A stretch of 64,000 bases of DNA from Portulaca oleracea (taxonomy: Eukaryota; Streptophyta; Magnoliopsida; Caryophyllales; Portulacaceae). The stretch is from contig CM055870.1 of NCBI GenBank assembly GCA_029582165.1, positions 19,446,832 to 19,510,831 on the forward strand, read 5' to 3'. The notes beneath the pieces are model-generated. The model searched no databases. It was not told the origin of the DNA and was given only the letters and a program-made list of their open reading frames with translations. A program made the position numbers and the translations under genes. Shown piece by piece: positions 31,207 to 43,959 of this stretch (its first letter is position 1; each line of letters starts with the position of its first letter).

Positions 31207-32552
31207 TGATCTTCAAACTCCAATGAACTCTCAATCTTCAACTAAGGATGAACTTGGATGGAATTGTTGATGAAAGGGGAGATGAATATAGCTATGGATG
31301 AAGATGAATGCCGACTTGAATGATAGCAAAAATAGCTGGATACATCAATTATATAGCATTAAGAGCATACGAAACGCCATTTTTGCATTAAACAGGGCCA
31401 ACACGGTCCGTGCCAGGCAAACACGGACCGTGTTGAACTATGGAGTCGTATTTTGAGCTTTCTGGACTGTGAAACGGATCATGCTGGGCAAGAATACACC
31501 CGTGTTCAATGATGTTTTGGGCCTGAGTTTGGGCCTTGAGGTAGATCTCTCTCATCTTTGATCTACTTGGACTTCTTTCAGTTGATTTTGAGCTTGATTT
31601 AATCCAAATTACTCCAAATTCCTACAAAACTGTACCAAACTCCAACCAAACATAATATAGAGAATTCGAGTATAAAAATAATACATTCACAACCAAAATC
31701 ACCAAAATTACTTCTAAATAATCCAAGATCACATATATATAAACTACGCTTATAAAATCTATAAGAGAAACTAATAAAGGTTTACCCCCTAAACTTATGA
31801 AAACTACTAACTACTCATGTTCGAATCACAAAACATATGAAAATCTATACTAAAATGCTTGAAAACTATAAGAAAGAGAAGTAAACCGAGTGAGAATCAA
31901 TCCTTGCTTGATTGATAATCAGTGGGGACTTGTACTCCTCCACTTCAATGAATTCTTGAAAGTTGATCTTCAAACTCCAATGAACTCTCAATCTTCAACT
32001 AAGGATGAACTTGGATGGAATTGTGGATGAAAGGGGAGATGAATATAGCTGTGGATGAAGATGAATGCCGACTTTAATGATAGCAAAAACAGCCTAATAC
32101 ATCAATTATATAGCATTAAGAGCATACGAAACGCCATTTTTGCATTAAACAGGGCCAACACGGTTCGTGCCAGGCCAACACGGACCGTGTTGACTCCAAC
32201 ACAGGTCGTGTTGAACGCTGGAGCCGAATTTTGAGCTTTCTAGGCTGTGAAACGGATTGTGCTGGGCAAGAATACACACGTGTTGGTGCCTGACGGTATC
32301 CAATGATGTTTTGGGCCTGCGTTTGGGCGTTGGGGTTGATCTCTCTCATCTTTTATGGTCTACTTGGACTTCTTTGAGTTGGTTTTGAGCTTGATGTGAT
32401 CCAAATTACTCCAAATTCATACAAAACTATACCAAACTCCAACCAAACATAATATAGAGAATTCGAGTATAAAAATAATACATTCACAACTAAAATCACC
32501 CAAATGGACTCTAAATAATCCAAGATCACATATATATAAAATACGCTTATCA
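31207..32552 (-). mobile_element. Small LTR element (TRIM/LARD-like) nested in the Copia LTR
   Basis: Two direct repeats (31207 to about 31754 and 31964-32552) border a 210-bp interior. On the minus strand the LTR starts TGATAAGCGTATTTTATATA and ends GGAGTTTGAAGATCA. The 5-bp duplication AACAA (31202-31206, 32553-32557) is perfect and lies inside the Copia LTR. The interior has no ORF and shows GTTTAGGGGGTAAACC as a polypurine tract on the minus strand. TG...CA ends and the duplication establish an LTR element; the TGATAAGCG start is known from Gypsy-type LTRs. The repeats carry the CAACACGG...CCGTGTTG dyads discussed in the findings. Confidence 0.82.
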
Positions 32553-32760
32553 AACAACTTCTTGAGAGTTTCTTGAGAGATTTTGTAATTTGCTTAAAAG
32601 AGGTCAGGTTTTACCCTAAAGTCTATTCACAATCTTGTGAATAAGTTTTAAGGGGAGATGGATTTTAACCGTCAACCCTAGCTACCCAAGTGATCCCCCA
32701 TCTTGTGAGTGACCGTAATACCCCATCTTTGTTTCCAACAATTTTGAGACCTAGCCACAA

Positions 32761-33583
32761 TGTCTCACTCTTTAAAAGACATGACCAGCAACTTCGAAAA
32801 GTTGGACAAGTTCGAGGGGATTGATTTTTGGTTGGCAAAAACAGATGCATTTTGTGTTCACCGAATCACCGCTCTCAAAGTGGTGCACATGCTCACTCAA
32901 GATATTCTGGTGGAAGGCGACGACGAGACACCGGAACAAACAAGGCGTCGACTCTATATTTGTCATGGTCACATTCTCAACGAGATGACTGACTCTACCT
33001 CGACGTCTAACAAAATGTTGAATCCTCCAAGGAGCTTTGAGAGATGCTCGAAACTAAGTATACGTCAGAAGACGCCACATATAAGAACTTTCTTGTTAGC
33101 CAATTTAATAATTTTAAAATGGTTAAGGGTAGGAAAGTTCGTGACCAATTTCATGAGATTCAACAATTGCTAAGCTACTTTAAACAACACAAGATCTACA
33201 TAGATGACGCCTATATTGTCTCTTCAATTATAAGCAAGCTCCCATCTTCATTGAAAGAAATCAAAAGGACTTTGATGCATTCTAAGGAATTTATTACTAT
33301 TGAGAGTTTAGCTAACCATCTTCGAATTGATGATGAATCAAGAATACAAGATGAAACCAAGGATGATCCCTCCAAGGTTCATGTGGTTCAAGAGAACTCA
33401 AAGGGAACACAGAACAAGAACAAATATGAGAACAAAAGCGACCAGAAACCCCAAATGCTATATCGGGAATGTGGCAAGCCCGAACATCCCAAGAGGGAAT
33501 ACCCGATTTGGACGAAGAAGCACGGGCTCACGAATAACTCTAAGAATCATGGTGGAAGAAAGAATCAAATGGACCCTTCGTAG
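32761..33583 (+). pseudogene. Copia element 1 gag, frameshifted
   Basis: Opens with MSHSLKDMTSNFEKLDKFEG, homologous to the Gag start of Copia element 2 (MASLRDMSSNFQKLERFEG). At about 33040 the reading moves to another frame, FHEIQQLLSYFKQHKI to SNHGGRKN. The zinc-knuckle region reads YRECGKPEHPKREYP, with the first and last cysteines of the CX2CX4HX4C pattern replaced by tyrosine, so RNA binding would be lost. A deletion relative to element 2 removes the acidic segment. Confidence 0.85.
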
Positions 33584-33639
33584 CCATGATAAAGGACCAA
33601 ATCAATGCCATGGCAAGCAATGATGTTTAGTGGGTTAAT

Positions 33640-36600
33640 TTGAGTGCATCAAGGCACGTGCACATCCAACCCTCTCTATTCAAGTCTAACCAACCCGGTG
33701 AAAAGGGGAAGAAGTTCTTCATGGGAAACAACTCCCTGGTCAAGTATGAAGAGATAGGACAAGTAGAACTTGTATTCTATTCCGCAAAGACACTTCTATC
33801 GAATGATGTGCACTTGGCTCCAGAAATTTGTAAGAGTCTTGTTTCGGGTTTCCTTTTTAGTAAGCATGGTTTCAAACAAGTGTATGACGGGGAAAACTAT
33901 GTACTTTTCAAGGGAGGGACTTTTGTGGGAAAGGGCTATCTTTGTTAGGATATGTTTAAGTTGAATGCTTCAAGTGGCAATAAGATGAATGTTTCCATTT
34001 ACGTGCTTCAATCTTATTTAAATTCTTCTCTATGGCATTTGAGACTTGGGCATGTTAAGTATAAGAAATTGAAGTACATTTCTAACTTGGACATAATTCC
34101 AACTTTGGATGATAAAGTAGAGAAGCGTAGAACTTGCATGTTAAGAAACATCACTAAAGTTCCTTTCCAAGTATTATGCAAAATTAGAAGTTTCTTCAAT
34201 TAATTCATAGTGATTTAGAAGATTTCCATAGCACTCCTTCTATAGGAGGTAAAAGATACTATGTGACTTTCATTAATGATTTTTCTAAGTATTGTCAGAT
34301 ACTTCTTTTGCATTCAAAACATGTGACTTTAGACAAGTTTAAGGTGTATAAAGCTAAAAGTGAGTTACATTGTGAGACTCTAATTAAACGACTAAGATCG
34401 AGAGGTGAAGAATATTACAACCCTATTTATTTTCATGTATCTGGTGTGGTGCATGAAACCACAACACCATACAGACTACAACAAAATTGTGTGGCCGAAA
34501 GAAAGAATAGGACCTTAAAAAAAATTGTTAATGTCATGTTATCTACTCTGTTTTTAGTGAAGGGTTTTGGGGTGAAGCCTTATTAATGGCTTGTCATGTC
34601 CTGAATAGAGTTCCACCTAAGGGAAACTCTAAGACCCCATATGAACTTTAAAACAAACAAACAAAAAAAAAAAACTACTCTAAGTTATATTAGAGTTTAG
34701 GGGTGTAGGGTCCTGGAGCCTGAGAAAACAAAGTTGGGTGAAAAGGGATTGAGTGCATCTTTATAGGTTATACTTTTGAGAACAACAACCTATAGGTTTA
34801 TGGTTATTGAACCAAATGACTACATAACGCGTAAATACCGTAATAGAGTCAATAGATGCAATCTTTGATGAGACTTAGCTCTCTTCAATTCCTATACCCA
34901 AGGATGTCATTAATGACATGGTTCCGAAGGATGTTATTCAAGATATTCAACATGATGTTGAGGAAATAAAGGGGAGTAAGAGGGTTGGGAAATCCAAGTC
35001 CTTTAGCTCGAATTTCTTTGTCTACTTAATAGGGGGAAATATGAACTCTACTGAGAATGAGATTCCCTATGTCTATAATATAGATGAGGATCCTACAACT
35101 TTTAAAGAGGTCATGGAGTCACAAGATGCTTCTTTTTAGAAGAAAGCAGTATAAGATGAGATAGACTCCATTAAAGAAAACCATGTTTAGGTTTTAATTG
35201 ACTTACCATTGGGATGTAAATTGATTACATCAAAATGCATCTTTAAACATAAGAAGAAAGTACATGATACCATAGAAAAATTTAAGACCAGACTTGTTGT
35301 AAGGCTCTTTACACAGAAGTATGGTATTGACTACTTTGACACTTATGTACCCGTGGTTAGGATTGCAACTTTAAGAGTACTTATAGCTCTAGACTCTATC
35401 CATAAGCTAGTAATCCATCAAATGGATGTCAAGACGACATTCTATAATGAAGAACTAGAAGAGGGAGTGTATATGGAATAACCCAAGGGGTTTATTGAGA
35501 AAGGTCATGAGAACACGGTTTGTAAACTCATTAAGTCTTTATATGGCCTAAAGCAAGCACCAAAGCAATGACATCACAAGTTTAATGAAGTAGTGTTTGG
35601 TTTTGTCTTCAAGATCAATGTGTCGGATAAATGTGCCTATTTTAAGTTTGAGAATGGAAAGGGTGTGATCATATGCCTATATGTTGATGACATGTTGATC
35701 ATTGGGAACGACATGGAACAAGCTGAGAAAACTAAGAGTTTTTTTATCCGCAAAGTTCTCTATAAAGGACTTTGGTGTGGCGGATGTGATACTTGGTATG
35801 AAGATCACTATAAATTATGATGGAATAAGTCTAACACAAACCCACTATGTGGAAAAGGTGCTAAGAAAGTTTTACAAAGACTCTTATGTAGAAATTTCTC
35901 CATTTGACTCAAGCCATAAGTTGAGTAAGAATGGTGGTAGGCCGACTGCCCAAATGTTGTATGCTAAAGTTATAGGTAGCTTAATGTATATTATGACTTG
36001 TACTAGGTCGGATATAGCCTTTGCGGTAGGACAACTTAGTAGGTATACTAGCAACCCAAGCAAAGAGCATTGGCGTGCCATCAAAAAGGTTTTGGGATAC
36101 CTGAAAAGTACTGAAGACTATGCTTGCATTTCAAGGGAGAACCTTCAATCTTAGGAGGATACTCGGAAGCAAGCTAGATAAGTGATAAGGAGGACTATAA
36201 CTCAACATCTGGTTGGGTATTCCTACTTGGTGGATGCGCTCTTTCATGGGGCTCTAAGAAACAAGCGTGTATTACAAATTCCACCATACCTTCCGAGTTT
36301 GTAGCATTGGTCTCCGCTTGTAAAGAGGCGGAATGCCTACGAGACTTGTTGTTGGAGATTCCTTTGTGGGGAATCTCATGCCTTCGATAGCATTATATTG
36401 TAACAATAATGCCACAATTGCAAGTATCTATAATCGTGTTTACAATGCAACTTAAGGCCGATTGAGTGACGACATGCTTATGTCCATCATCTAATCAAGG
36501 ATGGAGTTAAGGCGGTGAACTATGTTAAGACAAGTGAGAATTTGGTTGATCCCTTGATGAAGGGGTTGACTAAGGACTTGGTCGTTAAAACATGAAGGGG
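33640..36600 (+). pseudogene. Copia element 1 pol (protease, integrase, RT, RNase H) remnant
   Basis: Open fragments in three frames follow the Copia order. 33640-34203: protease-integrase linker and HLRLGHVKYKKLK...CMLR zinc-binding region. 34263-34586: integrase core (TFINDFSKYCQ, CVAERKNRTLK). 35209-35481: RT fingers (DVKTTFYNEELEEGVYME). 35593-36154: RT palm with YVDDMLIIGND at 35679-35711. 36170-36390: RNase H ([19 protein letters not shown]). At least five frameshifts and several stops, plus an A-rich insertion near 34655-34672, make it non-functional. In intact elements this polyprotein performs reverse transcription and integration. Confidence 0.9.
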
Positions 36601-37237
36601 ATGGTAGTAAAGCTCACTCTTAAAATTGTCATCAATGAAACTTCAACTAACAATTGACATATATGTCAAGTCTTGAGTTTAATGGTTGACGATATTGTAG
36701 GACAATTGAAGCTTCAAATTCGAGTGATTCACCAAAGGACAAGTGATGCTCGAGGACCGTAATGATAAGGAGGTTTGGATATATGACTCATTAACAGACT
36801 TTGCAATCTTTGAGATGGGGAGCTCTATTATGGGAGCGTAAAAGTCTACCTATGCGAAGATATGAAGTGTGCCACTTCGGATAACCTAGGGCTGGGTTTG
36901 ATTGTTTTTACAGAGGGTAATGGAGACATGGCCAGTTTTGTAATATTGTCAATTTTTAAGCAAGGTTTGAGTTGTGTGTGTGATATGTATCTAATTAGTC
37001 AAATAAGGATGAGAAGTTTAAAGTTTGCCTACTATTTCATTCAGACTAATTGAAATTATGTACACTAAGTGAAAGTTCAAGTCAAAAGACACTTTCATGA
37101 TGCATACTAACTCCTTGATTTCTTGGGTTTTCAAGTTCTTTAGGTGGTGCCATAAATGGCGGGGGTAATCTTACCCAAATGATCCGGGGTTATTTCAAGT
37201 GTTTTCAAAACTCTTGAAATGACGATTGGAGGGTGGT

Positions 37238-37946
37238 TGTTGGAGTATTTCAAGAGTTAAAAGGTTACGGAAATTCATAATACAAGCTATGGATTGACCA
37301 GAAATGTCAAATATAAGCATATAATAGGAGCAGGAACTGGTCCAACACGAATCGTGTTTGGTTAGACACAGGTCGTGTTGGGGTTCAGCAGCTCAAGTTA
37401 AATCTGCACAAGCTGACACGGTCTGTGCCAATCTGGCACGGGTAGTGTTGTGGTCAACACAACCCGTGTTGATGTACAACAGTGAGAGATTCGAATTTCC
37501 TTAATTTTAACCTTGATTATTAACATATGGGAAATATTACTTGGATTATTCTTGACTGATACACTTGATCAATGATGATCTCTTGATTATGGTCTCAATC
37601 CCATGGATAATGCTCCTCAATCATGCTCTATGATTGGCAAGAATTGGATACTCCTAAGCTTTATAAATAGGGGATGAATTCCATTCATCCAATACACCAC
37701 AACCATTCTTCCTTCTTCCTAGAGAGCTTCAACACAACTCTTAAGGTGTTGAACTGTAGCAACTTCTTTAGAGTTTCTGAAGAGATCTTATACTTTGCTT
37801 ACAAAAGGTTAGGTTTTACCCTTGAGTAAATTCACGGTTTTGTGAATAAATCTTAAGGGGAGACGGGCTTTGACCGTCAACCCCGAGCTATCCAAGAGAT
37901 CCTCCATTTTGTGTGTGATCATGTTACCCCATCTTTGTTTACAGCA
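37238..37946 (+). repeat. Right LTR of Copia element 1
   Basis: 709 bp, TGTTGGAGTATTTC to TTTGTTTACAGCA. Contains a TATA box (TTATAAATAGGGG, about 37660-37672). Dyad motifs start at 37343, 37364, 37414, 37434 and 37455, upstream of the TATA box. Confidence 0.9.
37343..37471. promoter_or_regulatory. Phased dyad array in the Copia element 1 LTR
   Basis: Five 17-bp sites related to CAACACGGGTCGTGTTG start at 37343, 37364, 37414, 37434 and 37455, giving spacings of 21, 50, 20 and 21 bp. The same five positions are preserved in the left LTR (30173, 30194, then, after the insertion, 30867, 30887, 30908). The array is about 190 bp upstream of the TATA box, in the U3 part of the LTR. Confidence 0.75.
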
Positions 37947-37951
37947 GTATT

Positions 37952-38439
37952 TAAGTTTTAAATTATCTCAGCTCAATCATTATAAAAAAAGAAAAGATAA
38001 TTTGACTTGTGTTTGGCCCAAAATTAAGTCATAATTTATATCATATTGGTATCATAAGTCTCTTATTGAAAGAAAATATGACTTGTCATTCCTAAAAATT
38101 CATCGAATCTTTTGACATGGTAAATAAACAATCGATAACAAAGGTTGATAATTTGCGAAGGACCATGTGAGCTGCCTGGTGCACAAAGCGTCCCCGCAAG
38201 CGGAGATCCGAGGAAGAGTCGCACCATATCATTTGAATTTATCATTTAAATGGAGATGTAAAGAACTAGCTAGCCACAAGTTAACCCCCATTTGATTGCG
38301 AGGTGTAGATCTCATGTGTGCTGAGAGGGGCTCGCAAGGTGTCGAAAGTGAGACTCGTATGTAGAGTCATTTTCATATACAATGTTGTATAACTTAACAT
38401 GTCTATTCATTAATAGTAGTTCTTTTCCATATTCGAGAT
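37952..38439. other. Intergenic between mobile elements
   Basis: AT-rich with no supported ORF. It contains a short SINE-like segment (38163-38226) and a degenerate GC-richer block at 38290-38370 of unknown origin. Confidence 0.45.
38163..38226 (-). mobile_element. Au-SINE-like 3' fragment
   Basis: The minus strand reads GGTGCGACTCTTCCTCGGAT, CTCCGCTTGCGGGGACG and CTTTGTGCACCAGGCAGC. These match in order the conserved 3' half of plant Au-type SINEs (…TTCCCCGGACC…GCGGGAGCTTTGTGCACCGGGCTGCC, as known for the family). The RNA polymerase III promoter half is missing, so it is a 5'-truncated copy. Confidence 0.45.
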
Positions 38440-38975
38440 TAGACCTGTTCAACGGTTGGGCCAATCGAGTCGGAAGTTTCTAGCCCCTCGACCCGAGCCA
38501 ACCCAGCCTGACCTTCAGGCCATGTTACCTTGACCCAAGCCTTGACCCTATGGACCACGGGCCGGGTCAACGGCCAAACAACTATATAAAATGGATATTT
38601 TCTATATAAAAAAGCAAAAAAATCCACGGATTTAATTAATGTATTTAGTCGGGTTGGATGAGGTCGCGTCACAAAAAAAAAAAATCTAATCAAGGATTTT
38701 TCTTTTTTTTAAAAAAAATGTATGTGTTTAGTCGGGTCGGATCGAGTCGGGTCGGCCGGTTCGGGTCACAAAACATAAAACCTAATCTAGGATTTTTTTT
38801 TTTTAAAAAAAGTTAATGTATTTAGCTGGGTCGGGTCACAGACCCTGGCACAACCATACTTCGGGGCCTCGACTTTTTCGAGTCAGGCTGGGTCACCATC
38901 TAAAATTGCGGCCTTAACCCACATTTTTTAGGTCGGCTTGGGCTAGGCAGATCCCTGGCCCATTGAATAGGTGTA
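38440..38975. mobile_element. Non-autonomous hAT-type element
   Basis: Ends TAGACCTGTTCAACGG and TTGAATAGGTGTA are inverted complements, and GGGCC-rich subterminal stretches also pair. Flanks TTCGAGAT (38432-38439) and TTTGAGAT (38976-38983) match at seven of eight positions, as expected of an 8-bp hAT duplication. The interior is rich in CGGGTCGG-type repeats and has no transposase. Confidence 0.75.
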
Positions 38976-39067
38976 TTTGAGATATATTTGTGATGGTATG
39001 ATGTACACTGGCTTATTTATGCTATGAATAGCTTCATGTGAAAATAGATTGGTCTTTTAACAACAAT

Positions 39068-39112
<45 letters not shown>

Positions 39113-40286
39113 CAAAAAACTCATTAGGGTTGAAAATCTAGATAAAATGGTCATCAACAACAATAATAGTAATAATAAATGGAAGACTCATTTGGGTTGA
39201 CAATATGCATAAAATGGTGATCAAATTGATTTCCTTTTTTTTTACATAGGTAAACATCCAACCCCTCAAGCCTCTATTTCGGGGGAATCAGCCAACAGGC
39301 CATTAGTGGACGAAGAACGGGGGTACCAATGGCCCAAAGTTGGGTCTCACTCCTACCCACAACATTCCCCAAAACGGTAAGAGAGAAATGTTCCCCCCAG
39401 GATTTGAAACCCTTGGAAGGTAGTGGTAGAAGGTGGACCTCTTGCCACTCAGGAAAGAGGTGATTGGCAATTGATTTCTTATGTTAAGAAATGCTGAGTG
39501 AAAATATTTGTGTTAAAAGTTATTAAATTTAAATTGTAACGCCCTGGAAATTCAATTATAAATTTAACGGTCAAAGTCTAACGTTGACTAACATTAACGG
39601 TGGAAGTCTCATTTTTTTCCCTTTGTACTTAGGCATTATTGTCGTATCCCCGACGGAATACAAGGCAATAAAGGAAAAACTAACAACTAAACTATTTACT
39701 TATCTTAACAAACGAAAGAAATTTCAAATTCTAGAAACAACATAAACTAACATTACTAACTCAAGTCTAAACATTAACTAAACTTTATTCTCAAACTTCT
39801 AACTCCAATGTCCTCACTTTTAATTCTCGTTCCCAGCATAGATATCTTCACCTGAAAACAAAACATTTACAAACATGAGGGAAAACTCAATAATGTCTAA
39901 CCCTAACTGTCAAAACAAGTTCAAGTTCATTTTAATTCATTTAGGGGAAGAAGGGAACAAGTCAATCCATTTCATAACACTTTGACCCTTTTTAGAAGTA
40001 TAAAGTTCTTTTCCCCAACCAAGACCAACTCATGTTTGATTATGCATGCGGGATACCACATCCCTTAAAGTAATAGAACAAAAGAATCACAAATCCTTCG
40101 CCTACCACAGACATTAATAAAAAAACATTCGAGATGCCACATCTCCTCCTACAGCAGGCATTAATCATTCGCCTACCACAAGCATTAATCATTTGAGATA
40201 CCACGTCTCTGCCTACCATATGCATTAATCATTCGCCTACCACAAGCATTAATCATTCGAGATACCACATCTCCGCCTTCCATATA
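38976..40286. other. Host flank with microsatellite and minisatellite
   Basis: Holds an (AAT)n run (39069-39111) and a possible TGTAACGCCC LTR-like start at 39535 without a partner. A minisatellite of about 65 bp (40040-40286) has the repeats 'gcctaccacaagcattaatcatt' and 'gagataccacatctc'; its right part was split off by the LTR element and continues at 46136. No gene was seen. Confidence 0.5.
39069..39111. repeat. (AAT)n microsatellite
   Basis: About fourteen AAT units. Confidence 0.95.
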
Positions 40287-41306
40287 TGTTCGGTTGTGGT
40301 AAATTTGGGGTAAAAAGTAAGGGTTGTCGAATCCACAGGGATGGTGTGTTAGGTTTTCAGGAAATTGGTTTGGTTTGGGTTTCAAATTGAAGAAAGCAGG
40401 AAATAATTTAAACTAAACTAATTATGAATTGAAAACAAGAACAAGAAATCAAAACTTAACTAGAGAAACTAAACTAGGAAACAAGAAAACAAGAAATTGA
40501 AAACAAAATCTAACTACTAGAACAAGAACAAGAAACTAAACAAGAAATCAAAAGCATAATCAAGAAAGGAATTAAAAATCATGGAAGTAAAAACTAAATT
40601 AATTACTGTATCTAAAGCAGAAAACATTAACCTGAAGGTTTGATCTTTACTCTAATCTTGAATCTTGAATCTTTGAATCACGAATCTTTCTCCCGAACAA
40701 ACAAGAAAGGTGTGATTTGGATTACTAAGACTGCTCAATCCTCACCTGAAGGGAGAATTCGATGAACCTTAATCCTCCGCTTCACTAAAAAGTGGAATTT
40801 TTGTGGAACTAATACTAATGAAATTCTGAATTGCGAAACAGAAAGTAAAGAACAAGAAATAACAAGAACTTGAATTAATCTTGAAAGAGAATGTGCTTAC
40901 AATCGAGGAATGAAAGAAAACTTAAAACTAAAACTAAAACCTAATCTAAAACTAACCTAAACTAAAGAAAAATTAAAAACTAACAACCTACTCTAATTGA
41001 TGAAACTAAAGGCTAATGTATAAATTATATAGAAAAGTTTAGGAAGGAACAATAAAATAAATCTCTCCAAAACCCTAACGACCGCCACGGAAAAGAAAAC
41101 ACGGAAAGTCCAATCAACACAATCTGTGTTGGGCCTGTTTTTGTTGCCAACGTTGGATTTTTCAGCACTTTTGATTCCCTTTTTCGCTTTCCTTTTATTT
41201 AACCTACAAAACACAAAATCATCATAACTAATATATAATTAAGGGGCTAAAACAAGCAAAACACCTTATAAAATGATATTAATTCGGCTCAGAACGAGAC
41301 CGAACA

Positions 41307-43400
41307 ACACTCCCACATAAGGGTTTGCTCGCCCCGAGCAAACTAAAACAAAAATAAAAAGAAACTAACTATCCTAACTCACTTTCGTAGGAATCACGGT
41401 TGCATTTAGCGTATGCAAAAAGCCCATTATACCCCTTGGCATCCTAAGTGGACGAGGAAGGTCTCCTGAGGGTTTATAGCAACTATACCCACAAAAGCCA
41501 AAGAAAAAGAAAAGAAAAAGTGGACTTAGATTAAAAAGAAAAATACTCAAGAAAGGAAAAAGAAAAAGAAGAAAAGGGGTTACAAATACAACTGAACGCC
41601 CCCTCAGGCTAATCAATCAAACACATCAATCCATCAAGCAAATACCAAGATCAACCTGGAAGAGAATAAAATCAGTGTAAAATAGATAGAATGAAGTTTT
41701 CGAAACTAAGTAGAGAGAACAAGTACTTTAGATGTGAAAAACCGCCAACAGACTTAAGATGAATGCAAATATGCGCGGTGACGTAGGCCAGTCAAAAGAG
41801 CAAACCTCTCTTTAGGATAAAAATTGAACGTTCAAACACTCAAATTTGAATGTGTATGTGGGTTTTTCTCATACTCAGACCAAAAGAAACAACCTACCAT
41901 AGGCTTAGTAAGAATCTCGCTCTCCACTACTAGTATGCAAATACACAAGTGACAATTAAGAGGACTTTTTAAGGTTGTAATGAGGCTTAGGTTAGAGGAA
42001 AAGAGTGGTAATATTTGGATATGAGGAGTTAAAGAGCCATGCTTGGATTGATTTTCAACAAATATATTACTCTCAACTCACCTTCTTGCTTCATTTAAGC
42101 AAGGAACTCAATTCTCCCTCATCAATATCGAACATCTCATCAAAAACCTCATGAAAAGCTTTCACAATCTTTACTTGAATCTCCCTAATCACCCTTTTCT
42201 TTTCGGAACTTTTTTTTTTACTTTTTTTCTGCTTCTATTTTTGGTGGGTGATCATGGGAGGAGAACATCATAACCAATTGGCTAACTCATAATAATTGGG
42301 ATATTTAATGTGTCCCAATTCAATTAAATCAATACTACACCCCCAATATCTCAATTCCATTCACAGCAACAGCGAACCGATTTTCACTCCCGAAATAATG
42401 AATTTTCACACATCCAAGCAAGGCAAAGGGTAGGAATGAACAAAGGCCATGACTTGCATTGTCAGGGTTTCATCACAAAAAGAAAGGTAATCAAAGGCTA
42501 GGCGAGGCTAAAGAACGGTAATAATATTGTTAGGGAGGCTGTTTGGCTATGTAGTTTAATTAATAAAGAAAAGAATGCCTCAATCATATTGTCACAATAT
42601 GTAATTTAAAGATGCAGTCTCAAGCAAGATGCAAAACAAGTTCTAGAGGTGCAACTAGTGGTTGAGTCACTCAGGAAATAAAAGAATTGATAAAAGTGAT
42701 CAATTCATACATTTAGGCTATGTGGACTCACGGGATAGGGCTCATTGAACTAAACCTAGCCCAAAAGATTTGCGGCACGCATATTTACACTTACTAAGTT
42801 AGTCAAAGCAGTTAAATACACTATTCATTACATGACTCAAAATCAGAAGATTTGCAAATTCAATTTTAAAAACTTTTAAGTTCTCAACCAAACTTTTCAA
42901 GGTGAAGCAAGACAAACTGAAAGTCTAATCGGTTTACAAATCTTCACCGAAGGTGTTTCGGACAGGCTAATCCTAATTGATAAAAATTTTAAAAATTTCG
43001 CCTAATTTCAATGATAACTGAAGTTATTTCTCTCCAAAAACTAGTAAGGCACTTGTGCCACCCCCACTCCCACACAAAAACTCTACAATGTCATCATTGT
43101 GAATAAGGCGACACCACAGACGAAAGAAAAACTCACAAAGAAATAAAAACAAAAGCCAGCATGCATGTTACCCCTACTCCCACACAATAAGGCCAACAAT
43201 GTCCTCATTGGAAACAGAAATAGAGATAAGCAAGCACGCAAAAGAAATCAAGAACACACCAAAAGGAAATAAAAGAAGAAAAGAAAAGAAAAGAAAACCA
43301 ACTTACTAACTGTAATAAGAAGACAAGGAAAGATATTACCTGGTTCAGTACTGAATATACCCAAACAATGAAGTCTCGGAATAATAAAACCATCTATGGA
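41307..43400. other. Non-coding interior of the pol-less element
   Basis: About 2.1 kb without a long ORF; the stretch is A-rich on the + strand. It contains two similar segments ('gtgccacccccactcccac' near 43056 and 'gttacccctactcccacac' near 43167) with 'aatgtc(a/c)tcattg', an imperfect internal duplication. This is the position pol would occupy. Confidence 0.6.
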
Positions 43401-43417
43401 GCATCAGCCACTCCATC

Positions 43418-43861
43418 TCACCTCAAGATATCGGGTACCATCTCAGAACCATTCAATGCCCGTAGTAACAAGTCATGCATTCTTGAATGCATCTCAGAGT
43501 GCTGATCATAAGAGCACAATCTCAAAATTCCATCAGCAAACGTTAGTGCTCTCAACAGTTTATCGAAGGTCTTAGAAAAGTCATATAATTGACGGACTAC
43601 AGGAATGTACACAACTTTCCTAGGCACCTTAAAAGGAGACCTGACAAATGATTCCTCCCATTGATTTGTAAATGGAGATTGGGTATGCAAATCAACGGGA
43701 GGGGGTAATACAATACACTCCTTAACCTTCTCATGCACAGACTTGGATGCAAACAATGACTCATAAAGCATATCACCATCAAAAATATCATTGTCACAAA
43801 CCAAGTTCAAACACTTAGGATCAATCCCCAAAGACTCAAGATCATCATCATAAGATTTCAC
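43418..43861 (-). pseudogene. Downstream ORF of the pol-less element
   Basis: A 147-residue frame (MKSYDDDLESLGIDPKCLNL start) lies 98 bp downstream of the acidic ORF and in a different frame, so the two were probably one ORF split by an indel. It contains EESFVRSPFKVPRKVVYIP and a leucine-rich C-terminus. No family recognised. Confidence 0.4.
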
Positions 43862-43959
43862 ATTATTTTCAATGGATTCACAGGAAAGGGTAGATAATGT
43901 CTGATTAATACAATGATCCTTAATGAAAGTGAATAATTAATTATCAAGCACAGATTCAA

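Larger units (their letters stand above)
30073..37946 (+). mobile_element. Decayed Copia LTR retrotransposon, element 1, with nested insertions
   Basis: Left LTR 30073-32740 (interrupted twice) and right LTR 37238-37946 (709 bp) flank an internal region with gag, protease-integrase and RT/RNase H remnants. GTATT is duplicated on both sides (30068-30072, 37947-37951), which proves a single insertion event. The right LTR starts TGTTGGAGTATTTC; the left start has mutated (TAATGGAG). No iMet primer site follows the left LTR. Both Copia elements here instead show TTGAGACCTAG/TTAAGAACTAT-like sequence there, so the primer may be another tRNA or an internal tRNA segment. A purine-rich TTGGAGGGTGGT precedes the right LTR. 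Confidence 0.92.
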
